Positions 1 to 6,317 of a stretch of 14,555 nt of DNA are shown in pieces. Origin of the DNA: Planctomycetota bacterium (GTDB lineage Bacteria > Planctomycetota > Brocadiia > Brocadiales > Bathyanammoxibiaceae); the NCBI GenBank assembly GCA_030598065.1, contig JAUVQR010000013.1:1-14555 (forward strand), written 5' to 3'. The notes below the pieces were generated by a model, which worked only from the letters and a program-made list of their open reading frames with translations, had not been told where the DNA came from and ran no database searches. Numbering within the stretch: position 1 is the stretch's first letter; every line of letters starts with the position of its first letter. The position numbers were made by a program, and so were the translations under genes.

Positions 1-252
1 AAGAGCGGCGCTCAGGGGGTGTTAGCCCAGCCGCTGGACAAGGCGGCAGCGTTGGCGGTAATCGAAGGTGTATTGAAACGTTCTCTATCAGGGGGAAAGA
101 GGAAGAGAAAGAGGGCGGTTCGGGCCAAGAAGACGGTCAAGGTAAAGGTGCGGGCCCGGACGAAAGCGAAGCCAAAGGCCACAAAGAAGACGGCTAAGAA
201 GGCCAAGAAAAAGGTCGTCAAGAAGGCAAAAAAGAAGGTTAAGAAGAGGTAG
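1..252 (+). CDS. 3' end of a gene for a protein with a histone H1-like lysine-rich tail (partial)
   Basis: The frame is open from the first base and stops at TAG 250-252, so this is the C-terminal 83 residues of a longer protein. A GTG at 19 lies in frame but nothing shows it is a start. The first ~28 residues (GAQGVLAQPLDKAAAL...) read like the last strand and helix of a response-regulator receiver domain, where 'GA-x-G-x-L-x-K-P' is usual. Here the conserved Lys before Pro would be Gln. From about residue 32 onward the sequence is almost only Lys, Arg, Ala, Val and Thr, with repeated AKK and KKV units, like histone H1 C-terminal tails and bacterial AlgP/HctB-type proteins. Such tails bind nucleic acids non-specifically. 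The basic tail is seen directly; the receiver reading is a weak inference from one short match. dacB begins 22 bases downstream on the same strand. Confidence 0.6.
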   Translation, partial: KSGAQGVLAQPLDKAAALAVIEGVLKRSLSGGKRKRKRAVRAKKTVKVKVRARTKAKPKATKKTAKKAKKKVVKKAKKKVKKR

Positions 253-274
253 GGGTTAAGGAATACAGTGGTTC

Positions 275-1840
275 ATGTCTGTCCTGGTTGCCATTTTGAC
301 CGCAGTTAATATGAGTGTGGCTTTGAGAAGCAGGGATACGCGTAGAAGTAAGAGAGTAGCGGTCCCTGTATTGGCACTCCTTATCGCATGTTTGGTCGTT
401 GTTACCCACCAGGCCCACCTATGGGCCGCGCCCTCCACCTCAACAGGGCCTCTCAAGAAAAAGATTGGGCGCATATTATCGGACCCTGTCTTAAAAGGTG
501 CCGTCGCAGGCGTCGATGTCGTTTCTCTCCAGGACGGAGAGGTGCTCTTCAGCCGCAACATCGATGAACTCTTCACGGTCGCGTCCAACATGAAGCTGTT
601 GACCACCGCCGCGGCGCTCCACACTATAGGATCCGGGTACCGGTTTACGACAACCGTTTATCGCCGCGGGGATGTTTTGGATGAAGACACCCTGGCCGGT
701 GACATTGTCATCAGGGGGGGTGGCGACCCGAATATATCAGGCCGTTTTTATGGAGGCCGGAGCACGGCCATTATGGAGGATTGGGCGGTGGCCCTGCAGG
801 AGGCCGGTATTAAAGAGATTACCGGGGACATCGTCGCGGACGATACGTTTTTTGACAGGGAGTACGTCCATCCCGGTTGGCCGAGGAATCAGCTCTCAAG
901 GTGGTACTGTGCGCCGGTCAGCGGGTTGTCCTTCAACGATAACTGTGTTGAGATTCGCCTGCTGGCTGACGGTAACGGCGGAGTAAAGGTTGTCAAGGAG
1001 CCCCCCACCGGCTACATAACCGTGCGCAATTCCTCACGCTTGACGAAGAAAAAGAAGGGCGCAAACCTGATCGTTCACAAGAAGCCCGGCACGAATGAGA
1101 TATTTGTCAAGGGTAAGGTAAGAAGCAGGAGTCTCCCGGCGACACACTTCTTGACGGTAGACAATCCGCCGCTGTTTTTTGCCAGCGTCTTTAAGGAGGT
1201 GCTGGAGCGACAGGGTATAAAGGTGAACGGCAGGGCGCGTCTTATTGACGATGCTGACACCTATGGGGACGAGCGCGGGGGTCTTGCCACGGGGCTTCAC
1301 GAGTTGGCCTCGATGTCTTCGACGCTGGGCCAGTCGGTCAAGGTGGCCAATACAAACAGTCAGAATTTCTACGCTGAGCAGATACTGAAGACCCTGGGGG
1401 TGGAGGTAAAGGGCGAAGGCAGTTTCGCCGCCGGCCGCGAGGTGCTGAGCGGGTTTCTGCTGGAGCTGGGCTATCCCCCCGACAGGTATAATATCGCCGA
1501 CGGCTCCGGTCTTTCAAGGGAGAACAGGCTGTCGCCCCGCATAATAGTCGGTATCCTGGCGCACATGTATGGGCACAGGGAGGGCCTCACGTTTTATTCG
1601 TCGCTATCGGTCTCGGGAACGACCGGCACGCTCAAGCGGCGGCTCACCAAGCCTTCCTATAAAGGGAGGGTGATGGCCAAGACCGGTTATATATCAAAGG
1701 CCAGCGCCCTTTCCGGCTACGTGGAGACCTTGAGCGGCAAGACGCTGGCCTTTTCTATATTAATCAACAATTTTAAGGCGTCCAACTCTAAGATAAAGAA
1801 GATTCAGGACTCTATATGCAGGGCGCTGGTGAATTATTAG
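275..1840 (+). CDS. dacB: D-alanyl-D-alanine carboxypeptidase/endopeptidase, PBP4 (DacB, peptidase S13) family
   Basis: The 521-residue product is a periplasmic class C penicillin-binding protein that trims D-Ala from, or cuts cross-links in, peptidoglycan. All three serine-peptidase motifs are present: S104-N-M-K107 (nucleophile and base), S362-Q-N364 followed by FYAE, and K469-T-G471. The long stretch between the first two motifs fits the extra domains inserted in this family. The N-terminus has a basic stretch (residues 18-27) and a hydrophobic segment (28-43), so it is exported or membrane anchored. LIAC at 36-39 resembles a lipobox but sits inside the hydrophobic run. ATG 275 is chosen because AAGGA (258-262) lies upstream, with long spacing; ATG 311 (residue 13) would also leave a complete signal peptide. 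The family assignment is secure; the exact start is not. Confidence 0.93.
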   Translation: MSVLVAILTAVNMSVALRSRDTRRSKRVAVPVLALLIACLVVVTHQAHLWAAPSTSTGPLKKKIGRILSDPVLKGAVAGVDVVSLQDGEVLFSRNIDELFTVASNMKLLTTAAALHTIGSGYRFTTTVYRRGDVLDEDTLAGDIVIRGGGDPNISGRFYGGRSTAIMEDWAVALQEAGIKEITGDIVADDTFFDREYVHPGWPRNQLSRWYCAPVSGLSFNDNCVEIRLLADGNGGVKVVKEPPTGYITVRNSSRLTKKKKGANLIVHKKPGTNEIFVKGKVRSRSLPATHFLTVDNPPLFFASVFKEVLERQGIKVNGRARLIDDADTYGDERGGLATGLHELASMSSTLGQSVKVANTNSQNFYAEQILKTLGVEVKGEGSFAAGREVLSGFLLELGYPPDRYNIADGSGLSRENRLSPRIIVGILAHMYGHREGLTFYSSLSVSGTTGTLKRRLTKPSYKGRVMAKTGYISKASALSGYVETLSGKTLAFSILINNFKASNSKIKKIQDSICRALVNY

Positions 1841-1850
1841 TTTTGGGGTG

Positions 1851-1878
1851 TTGCAAATATCAGGGAGATTGGTATATT
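1851..1878 (+). promoter_or_regulatory. Possible sigma-70-type promoter ahead of the methyltransferase
   Basis: TTGCAA (1851-1856) and TATATT (1873-1878) are separated by 16 bases, in the gap after dacB. The hexamers match the consensus at 4/6 and 5/6 positions. Transcription would start near 1885 and give a leader of about 120 bases that begins with the hairpin at 1891-1909. Seen by eye only. Confidence 0.35.
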
Positions 1879-1890
1879 CTTGTGGGCGAA

Positions 1891-1909
1891 GCAAGGGGTG
1901 GGACCTTGC
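1891..1909 (+). other. Short hairpin in the leader of the methyltransferase gene
   Basis: GCAAGG (1891-1896) pairs with CCTTGC (1904-1909) around a 7-base loop. No T-run follows, so it is not an ordinary intrinsic terminator for dacB. It would lie at the 5' end of a transcript from the candidate promoter just upstream, where it could act as a stabilising structure. A six-base-pair stem can arise by chance. Confidence 0.25.
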
Positions 1910-2007
1910 GCTGGACACTTGCCAGAGAAAAATCCGCTGCGGGTATGACTTTGGTAGTTTCATTTGCTTTGAATTAATCATGAGGCGTTAACAGGGGTAG
2001 CTATTAG

Positions 2008-2628
2008 ATGACGGTGGACAAGATAAAGAACATATACGCGTTTCATTCATATTTTTACGACAGCATCTTCGGCTGGCTTTTTTCGCATGGGAGGTTGCTG
2101 GCGATCAAGCTGATGGACATCAAACCCGGCCAGGAGATACTGGAGGTGGGTGTCGGGACGGGAGTCTCCCTCCCACATTACCCCGGACACGCCAGGGTTA
2201 TCGGAATAGACATCTCCAAAGAAATGCTTGAAAAGGCCGAGGGGAAAAAGGCCTCGATGGGCCTCTCCAACGTAGAGGTTCATGAGATGGACGCCGGCAG
2301 ACTGGACTTTGCCGACGGGCGATTTGACAAGGTGGTTGCCGCCCACATGATAAGCGTGGTGCCGGACCCACTGGGCGTCTTGAGGGAGATGAAGAGGGTC
2401 TGTAAGGACGACGGAGAGGTCTATATCCTGAATTACATGCAGGCCTCCAACGGGGTGGTCGCGTGGTTTGAACGAAAAATCTCTCCTTTCCGTGAGGCGC
2501 TGGGGCTGGGGAAGTATACCAACTTTGACGCCCTTATAAAAGACGCGGACCTGGTAGTTGACCACATTGAAAGGGTAAACTTCCTTGACCTCTGCAGCCT
2601 GGTAGTTTGCAGGAAGAGGGCGTTGTAG
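2008..2628 (+). CDS. Class I SAM-dependent methyltransferase, similar to phospholipid N-methyltransferase PmtA
   Basis: The 206-residue product is a cytosolic or membrane-associated Rossmann methyltransferase. The SAM-binding loop is E46-V-G-V-G-T-G52. D68 in 'GIDIS' is placed to hold the ribose, and 'HMISVVPDPLGVLREM' (113-128) is the motif IV/V region. The N-terminal 'YDSIFG...GR' followed by 'ILEVGVGTGVSLPHY' closely resembles Rhodobacter-type phosphatidylethanolamine N-methyltransferase (PmtA), which makes phosphatidylcholine from PE. Ubiquinone/menaquinone UbiE-like enzymes are the main alternative, and the substrate cannot be fixed from sequence alone. ATG 2008 has AGGGG (1993-1997) 10 bases upstream. 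The gene stands alone between dacB and the converging ugd. Confidence 0.85.
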   Translation: MTVDKIKNIYAFHSYFYDSIFGWLFSHGRLLAIKLMDIKPGQEILEVGVGTGVSLPHYPGHARVIGIDISKEMLEKAEGKKASMGLSNVEVHEMDAGRLDFADGRFDKVVAAHMISVVPDPLGVLREMKRVCKDDGEVYILNYMQASNGVVAWFERKISPFREALGLGKYTNFDALIKDADLVVDHIERVNFLDLCSLVVCRKRAL

Positions 2629-2629
2629 G

Positions 2630-2658
2630 GGTGGCCGGGAGAAAGCCGCTCCCGCACC
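2630..2658 (+). terminator. Strong bulged hairpin directly after the methyltransferase stop codon
   Basis: GGTG (2630-2633) and CGGGAG (2636-2641) pair with CTCCCG (2649-2654) and CACC (2655-2658), giving ten base pairs with a two-base GC bulge on the 5' arm and a 7-base loop. It starts two bases after the TAG and lies between convergent genes. There is no T-run, so it is either a non-canonical terminator or a 3'-end stabiliser. Confidence 0.45.
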
Positions 2659-2736
2659 ATGGCGCGTTATGACAGAAACTTTACGCTTGAGATCTGGTGA
2701 TTAGGTCCGTGGCGGGCGGAACGTTAGAGCGGCGGC

Positions 2737-4038
2737 TTAGCTCCTGCCTATACACAGGTAGTTGAAGCCATTTTCTTTCATGTCGGCGGGCTCATAGATG
2801 TTTCTGCAGTCTACTACGTTGGGTTCTTCCAGCAGTTTCTTCATCTTTCCCTTGTCAAGATCCCTGAATTCGTTCCACTCTGTCATTATTATCAGGGCGC
2901 AGCACCCGGTCAGCGCCTTGTACGGGTCGCCGAAGTATTTGACGCCCTTTAATATCTTTTTTGCCTGATGTTCGGCCTCCGGGTCAAAGGCGCGGATCTT
3001 CGCGCCCAGCTTCTGGAGTTCGGTGATAACCGTCACCGCGGGCGCCTCCCTCATGTCGTCCGTCTTGGGCTTGTAAGCCAGACCCCATACGGCGATGTTC
3101 TTTCCCCTGACCGACGGCACCAGCTTTTTCAGTTTTTTTACCACCAGACCCCTCTGCCTGCGGTTCACGTCGTCGACGACGTCCAGTATCCTTGAGCGCA
3201 CGCGGTGCTGTTTCATGATCTGCGCCAGCGCCTTTACGTCTTTGGGCAGGCATGAGCCGCCGTAGCCGGCTCCCGCCTGCAGGAACCTGGGGCCGATTCT
3301 CTCGTCCAGACCCATCCCCACCGCCACCTGCTTCACGTCGGCGCCCACCTTCTCGCACAGCGCCGCAATCTCGTTCATGAAGGAAACCCTTGTGGCCAGC
3401 ATGGCGTTGCAGGCGTACTTTATCACCTCGGCCGTCTCGGTGCTTGTAAAGAGAATGGGTTTGTTGGCCCGGGAAACCCCCTTGTATATAGCCTCCATAA
3501 ATGGCCGGGGCCTGGGGTTGTTTATGCCGATGACGATCCTGTCGGGGTTGGTAAAGTCCTGTATGGCCTCTCCCTCCCTCAGGAACTCGGGGTTAGATAC
3601 CACGTCGAACTCGATGGGCTTCTTTTGGTATTTTCTTACGTTCCTTGCCACTTCCGCGGCGGTGCCCACCGGAACGGTGCTCTTGTTCACTATAACCTTG
3701 TAGTCGTTCATGTGCCTGCCGATTTCTTGCGCGACCTTTTTTACCGCGGAGAGGTCCGCCTCGTGGTTCTGTCCCGGAGGCGTTCCGACGGTAAGGAATA
3801 TGACCTGTGAGGATCTTATCGCCTTTTTCAGGTCCGTGCTGAAGGACAGCCTCTTTTCCTTTACGTTTCTATGGAGCATGTCCCGCAGGCCAGGTTCGTA
3901 GATGGGTATCGCGCCTCTTTTCAGTGTGGCAATCTTTTTACTGTCAACGTCGACGCAGACCACCTGGTTGCCGAGGTCGGCCAGGCACGTCCCGACCACC
4001 AGTCCGACGTATCCGCAGCCTATGCAGGAGATATTCAT
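2737..4038 (-). CDS. ugd: UDP-glucose 6-dehydrogenase (nucleotide-sugar dehydrogenase)
   Basis: The 433-residue cytosolic enzyme oxidises UDP-glucose to UDP-glucuronate with two NAD+, feeding capsule, exopolysaccharide or lipid-A sugar synthesis. The N-terminal Rossmann fold starts with G7-C-G-Y-V-G12. 'VNKSTVPVGT' (117-126) and 'VSNPEFLREGEAIQDF' (147-162) follow. K207 and N211 lie in the central helix, and the catalytic thiol is C263 in 'GYGGSCLPKD'. The C-terminal UDP-binding domain carries 'VWGLAYKPKTDDMREAP'. The length is normal for Ugd/TuaD. UDP-N-acetyl-mannosamine or UDP-GlcNAc dehydrogenases share the fold, but the spacing and motifs fit UDP-glucose best. The ATG overlaps the nth stop (ATGA, 4038-4035), so translation is probably coupled to nth. 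Confidence 0.93.
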   Translation of the reverse strand: MNISCIGCGYVGLVVGTCLADLGNQVVCVDVDSKKIATLKRGAIPIYEPGLRDMLHRNVKEKRLSFSTDLKKAIRSSQVIFLTVGTPPGQNHEADLSAVKKVAQEIGRHMNDYKVIVNKSTVPVGTAAEVARNVRKYQKKPIEFDVVSNPEFLREGEAIQDFTNPDRIVIGINNPRPRPFMEAIYKGVSRANKPILFTSTETAEVIKYACNAMLATRVSFMNEIAALCEKVGADVKQVAVGMGLDERIGPRFLQAGAGYGGSCLPKDVKALAQIMKQHRVRSRILDVVDDVNRRQRGLVVKKLKKLVPSVRGKNIAVWGLAYKPKTDDMREAPAVTVITELQKLGAKIRAFDPEAEHQAKKILKGVKYFGDPYKALTGCCALIIMTEWNEFRDLDKGKMKKLLEEPNVVDCRNIYEPADMKENGFNYLCIGRS

Positions 4039-4676
4039 TTTTTGGGCCTTTCTGTCTTATCTGGGAAATCGCAATACTTGTTTATAACACACTGGTAACA
4101 CAAGGGTGTACGTGCGGCGCATACCTTCCTTCCGTGGTCCTGAAGGAGGTGGCAGAATTTCACCATCTTGTCTTCGGGAACGATGGCGGTCAGTTCCGCC
4201 TCGACCTTATTAGGGTCCTTTGAGCGCGCGAGTCCTATTCGCCGCGCCAGGCGTCCTACGTGGGTGTCGACCCCTATGGCCGGCACTCCGAAGGCATTGC
4301 CGAGTACGATATTGGCGGTCTTTCTGCCAACACCATGCAGGCTCAAGAGGTCTTCCAGGTTGTCCGGCACCTTGCCTCTATGCTTTTCGGCAATGTCCTT
4401 GCCGCACGCCTTTATGCTTTTCACCTTGTTCCTGAAAAAGCCGGTGGGTCTAACTTCTTGCTCAAGGGTGGTGATGTCCGCCCCGGCATAGTCACCGGCA
4501 GTGCGATATTTCTTGAAGAGCGAGCGGGTCACCCGGTTTACTCTCTCGTCCGTGCATTGCGCCGCAAGTATCAGCGCCACAAGTAGTTCGAGTGGGGTCT
4601 TAAACTCCAGTGCTATTCTTGTGTCAGGGTACTCCTTTTCAAGGAGGGCTATGACGCGACCGGCCTTTTTCATCAT
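4035..4676 (-). CDS. nth: Endonuclease III (DNA glycosylase/AP lyase)
   Basis: Base-excision repair glycosylase that removes oxidised pyrimidines and cleaves the abasic strand. Numbering here is from the upstream TTG at 4697. The helix-hairpin-helix 'LHGVGRKTANIVLG' carries the catalytic K126, and 'GVDTHVGRLARR' carries D144. The C-terminal [4Fe-4S] loop is C193-x6-C200-x2-C203-x5-C209, the canonical spacing. The start is uncertain: TTG 4697, ATG 4676 and ATG 4673 are in frame. I chose ATG 4676 because the resulting 213 residues match the usual family length and the extra seven residues (TTKESS-like) look like leader. None has a clear ribosome binding site. It is first in a two-gene unit with ugd, overlapping by four bases. 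Confidence 0.94.
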   Translation of the reverse strand: MMKKAGRVIALLEKEYPDTRIALEFKTPLELLVALILAAQCTDERVNRVTRSLFKKYRTAGDYAGADITTLEQEVRPTGFFRNKVKSIKACGKDIAEKHRGKVPDNLEDLLSLHGVGRKTANIVLGNAFGVPAIGVDTHVGRLARRIGLARSKDPNKVEAELTAIVPEDKMVKFCHLLQDHGRKVCAARTPLCYQCVINKYCDFPDKTERPKK

Positions 4677-4736
4677 ACTTGATTCTTTGGTTGTCAATAC
4701 CTACGACACCTGTTGATGTTGGTGCTGTGCCGACAC

Positions 4737-4765
4737 TTTCTAACAGAAAGGATTTTAAAATTCAA
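4737..4765 (-). promoter_or_regulatory. Possible promoter for nth-ugd
   Basis: Read on the minus strand, TTGAAT (4765-4760) and TAGAAA (4742-4737) are 17 bases apart, and a TG one base before the -10 makes it an extended -10 element. Each hexamer matches the consensus at 4/6 positions. Transcription would start near 4730, about 55 bases before the nth ATG. It lies in the divergent nth/thiL gap. Confidence 0.35.
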
Positions 4766-4788
4766 ATAGAAATTTGGCATACCCGACA

Positions 4789-4794
4789 TATAAT
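4789..4794 (+). promoter_or_regulatory. Consensus -10 box upstream of thiL
   Basis: TATAAT (4789-4794) is a perfect -10 hexamer facing thiL in the divergent gap, giving a leader of about 55 bases. No good -35 hexamer sits 15-19 bases upstream, so a promoter is only possible. The leader contains GGAGGG (4827-4832), CCCC (4837-4840) and GGGG (4847-4850), which could pair alternatively near the start codon. No TPP riboswitch core was found. Confidence 0.3.
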
Positions 4795-4856
4795 TGAGCG
4801 TGAGGATGCACGCCTGAAGAGGGTTCGGAGGGTTTTCCCCATACCCGGGGCACCAG

Positions 4857-5777
4857 ATGCGAGAAAGTGTATACATCAAGTATTTGAGGACGATTCAGGG
4901 CGCCTCCAGGGACGTTCTTAAAGGTATCGGCGACGACACGGCGGTTGTGCGGGTGCCCAAGGGTCTTTGCGTTCTTACCACCGACACCCTCCTTGACGGT
5001 ACCCATTTCAGGCTAAAGGACACCGGCCCCCGCGAGTTGGGCAGAAAGGCCGTTGCCAGCAGCTTGAGTGACGTTGCCGCGATGGGCTGCAGGGCGACAC
5101 TCGCCCTCATATCCGTAGCCTTTCCGCACTCAACGCCGATGAGGTTTGCGAGGCGGCTTGCAAGAGGGCTTAACGACACGGCCGCAAGGTATGGTGTAAC
5201 GGTGGTCGGCGGAGACACCGTAACCGGCCGGGGGCCTCTCCTTATTAACGTTACGGTATTCGGGGTGGCGGACGGCCTGCGTCCGGTACTGCGTTCCGGC
5301 GCAAGGGCCGGGGATACCGTAATGGTTACCGGCAGGCTGGGCGGCTCTATATTGGGGAGGCATCTGCGGTTCGAGCCAAGGCTGGAAGAGGCCGTTTATT
5401 TGAACAAAAATTATAGGCTGCACTCCATGATAGATATAAGTGACGGTCTCTCGCTTGACCTGGCGCATATACTGGAGGAAAGCGACGTTGGCGCAATCAT
5501 GTACAAGGACCGGATACCTGTTTCCAGGGCCGCGCATAGACTGGCACGCAAGACCGGCAAGACCCCTCTCTACCACGCGCTGTCAGACGGAGAGGACTAT
5601 GAGCTCCTGTTTACGCTGAGCAGGCCACAGGCCGAAAGACTGGCGAAGAAGAACCCCCTGAACATACCTCTCACCGTTATAGGACACGTCCGCAGGGACA
5701 ATGTAAAGGGGCTTTACCTAAGGGATGAAGCGGGGAGACTCAGGCGTATAAAGCCGGAGGGCTACGAACATGTCTAG
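4857..5777 (+). CDS. thiL: Thiamine-monophosphate kinase ThiL
   Basis: The 306-residue cytosolic enzyme phosphorylates thiamine monophosphate with ATP to give thiamine pyrophosphate, the last step of cofactor synthesis. Motifs run in the expected order: 'KGIGDDTAVV' (22-31), 'TDTLLDGTHF' (42-51), 'SDVAAMG' (71-77), 'VGGDT' (117-121), 'DISDGLSLD' (193-201) and 'GEDYELLF' (245-252). The Asp-rich loops bind the Mg-phosphates. The length is typical. ATG 4857 gives the usual short N-terminus; GGGG (4847-4850) is the only Shine-Dalgarno-like run near it. It leads a set with tsaE (42 bases away) and mutL, and no other thiamine gene is nearby. Confidence 0.95.
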   Translation: MRESVYIKYLRTIQGASRDVLKGIGDDTAVVRVPKGLCVLTTDTLLDGTHFRLKDTGPRELGRKAVASSLSDVAAMGCRATLALISVAFPHSTPMRFARRLARGLNDTAARYGVTVVGGDTVTGRGPLLINVTVFGVADGLRPVLRSGARAGDTVMVTGRLGGSILGRHLRFEPRLEEAVYLNKNYRLHSMIDISDGLSLDLAHILEESDVGAIMYKDRIPVSRAAHRLARKTGKTPLYHALSDGEDYELLFTLSRPQAERLAKKNPLNIPLTVIGHVRRDNVKGLYLRDEAGRLRRIKPEGYEHV

Positions 5778-5800
5778 CAGGACGGCGGGTCGCCCCTGCT
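5776..5800 (+). other. Bulged hairpin overlapping the thiL stop codon
   Basis: AGCAGG (5776-5781) and GGCG (5784-5787) pair with CGCC (5791-5794) and CCTGCT (5795-5800). The stem has ten base pairs, a two-base AC bulge on the 5' arm and a 3-base loop. The 5' arm begins inside the TAG. No T-run follows and tsaE starts 20 bases further on, so it more likely partly insulates or stabilises the mRNA than terminates it. Confidence 0.4.
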
Positions 5801-5819
5801 CAGGTGGTATAAGACGGGT

Positions 5820-6317
5820 ATGAACACTTCTAGTAAGACAAAGTCGGCGTTTGTTCTTGTCACGTCCAGCGAGGAGGAGACGATGGAACTGGGGCGCAGG
5901 ATCGGTGGTCTTCTGGGAGCGGGCGACGTGGTGGCGCTGATGGGCAGTTTGGGCGCCGGCAAGACCACACTGGTAAAGGGGCTTGCCGTGGGTCTCGGCA
6001 TTGGCGACGTGAGAGAGGTGAGGAGCGCCAGCTTCCTGCTGATAGCCGAGTATAAGGCGCGCGTCCCCATCTACCATTTTGACGCCTACAGGCTTGAGAG
6101 CGCGGAGGAGATGTACGGCCTGGGTTGTGAGGAAATCTTCTGGGGGAATGGCGTCTCCATAATTGAGTGGGCCGACAGGGTGGAGGAATGTCTGCCGGAG
6201 AATTATCTCAGGATATCTATGTCTATCGAGGGACCGGCTTCACGAAAGGTGGTGATTTCCATTCAGGGAAACGGGTACGGCAAGGTCATCAGCGGCCTTA
6301 AGCGCGGAGGGTCTTAA
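5820..6317 (+). CDS. tsaE: TsaE, ATPase of the tRNA t6A37 threonylcarbamoylation complex
   Basis: The 165-residue P-loop ATPase works with TsaB and TsaD to transfer threonylcarbamoyl to A37 of ANN-decoding tRNAs. The Walker A motif is G42-S-L-G-A-G-K-T49. 'YHFDAYRL' (85-92) and 'IIEWADR' (114-120) are the conserved family motifs. The usual 'SPTF' switch sequence is 'SASF' here (69-72), a small departure. ATG 5820 has AGGTGG (5802-5807) 12 bases upstream. The stop overlaps the mutL start as TAATG. In E. coli tsaE lies close to amiB and mutL, so the order here is a familiar one with amiB missing. Confidence 0.94.
   Translation: MNTSSKTKSAFVLVTSSEEETMELGRRIGGLLGAGDVVALMGSLGAGKTTLVKGLAVGLGIGDVREVRSASFLLIAEYKARVPIYHFDAYRLESAEEMYGLGCEEIFWGNGVSIIEWADRVEECLPENYLRISMSIEGPASRKVVISIQGNGYGKVISGLKRGGS

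Noticed and set aside
380..391. DacB as a lipoprotein (LIAC lipobox)
   Set aside because: The Cys is followed directly by more hydrophobic residues (LVVV), so the motif lies within a transmembrane or signal segment; it cannot be excluded fully.
1841..2007. Intrinsic terminator after dacB
   Set aside because: The only clear stem (1891-1909) has six base pairs and no T-run.
2047..2565. Open frame of 172 codons antisense to the methyltransferase gene
   Set aside because: It is a shadow of a gene with clear SAM-binding motifs, and its own product has no recognisable motif.
4698..4856. TPP riboswitch ahead of thiL
   Set aside because: No conserved CUGAGA or ACCUGAU cores are present; the gap holds only candidate promoter pieces and short G/C runs.
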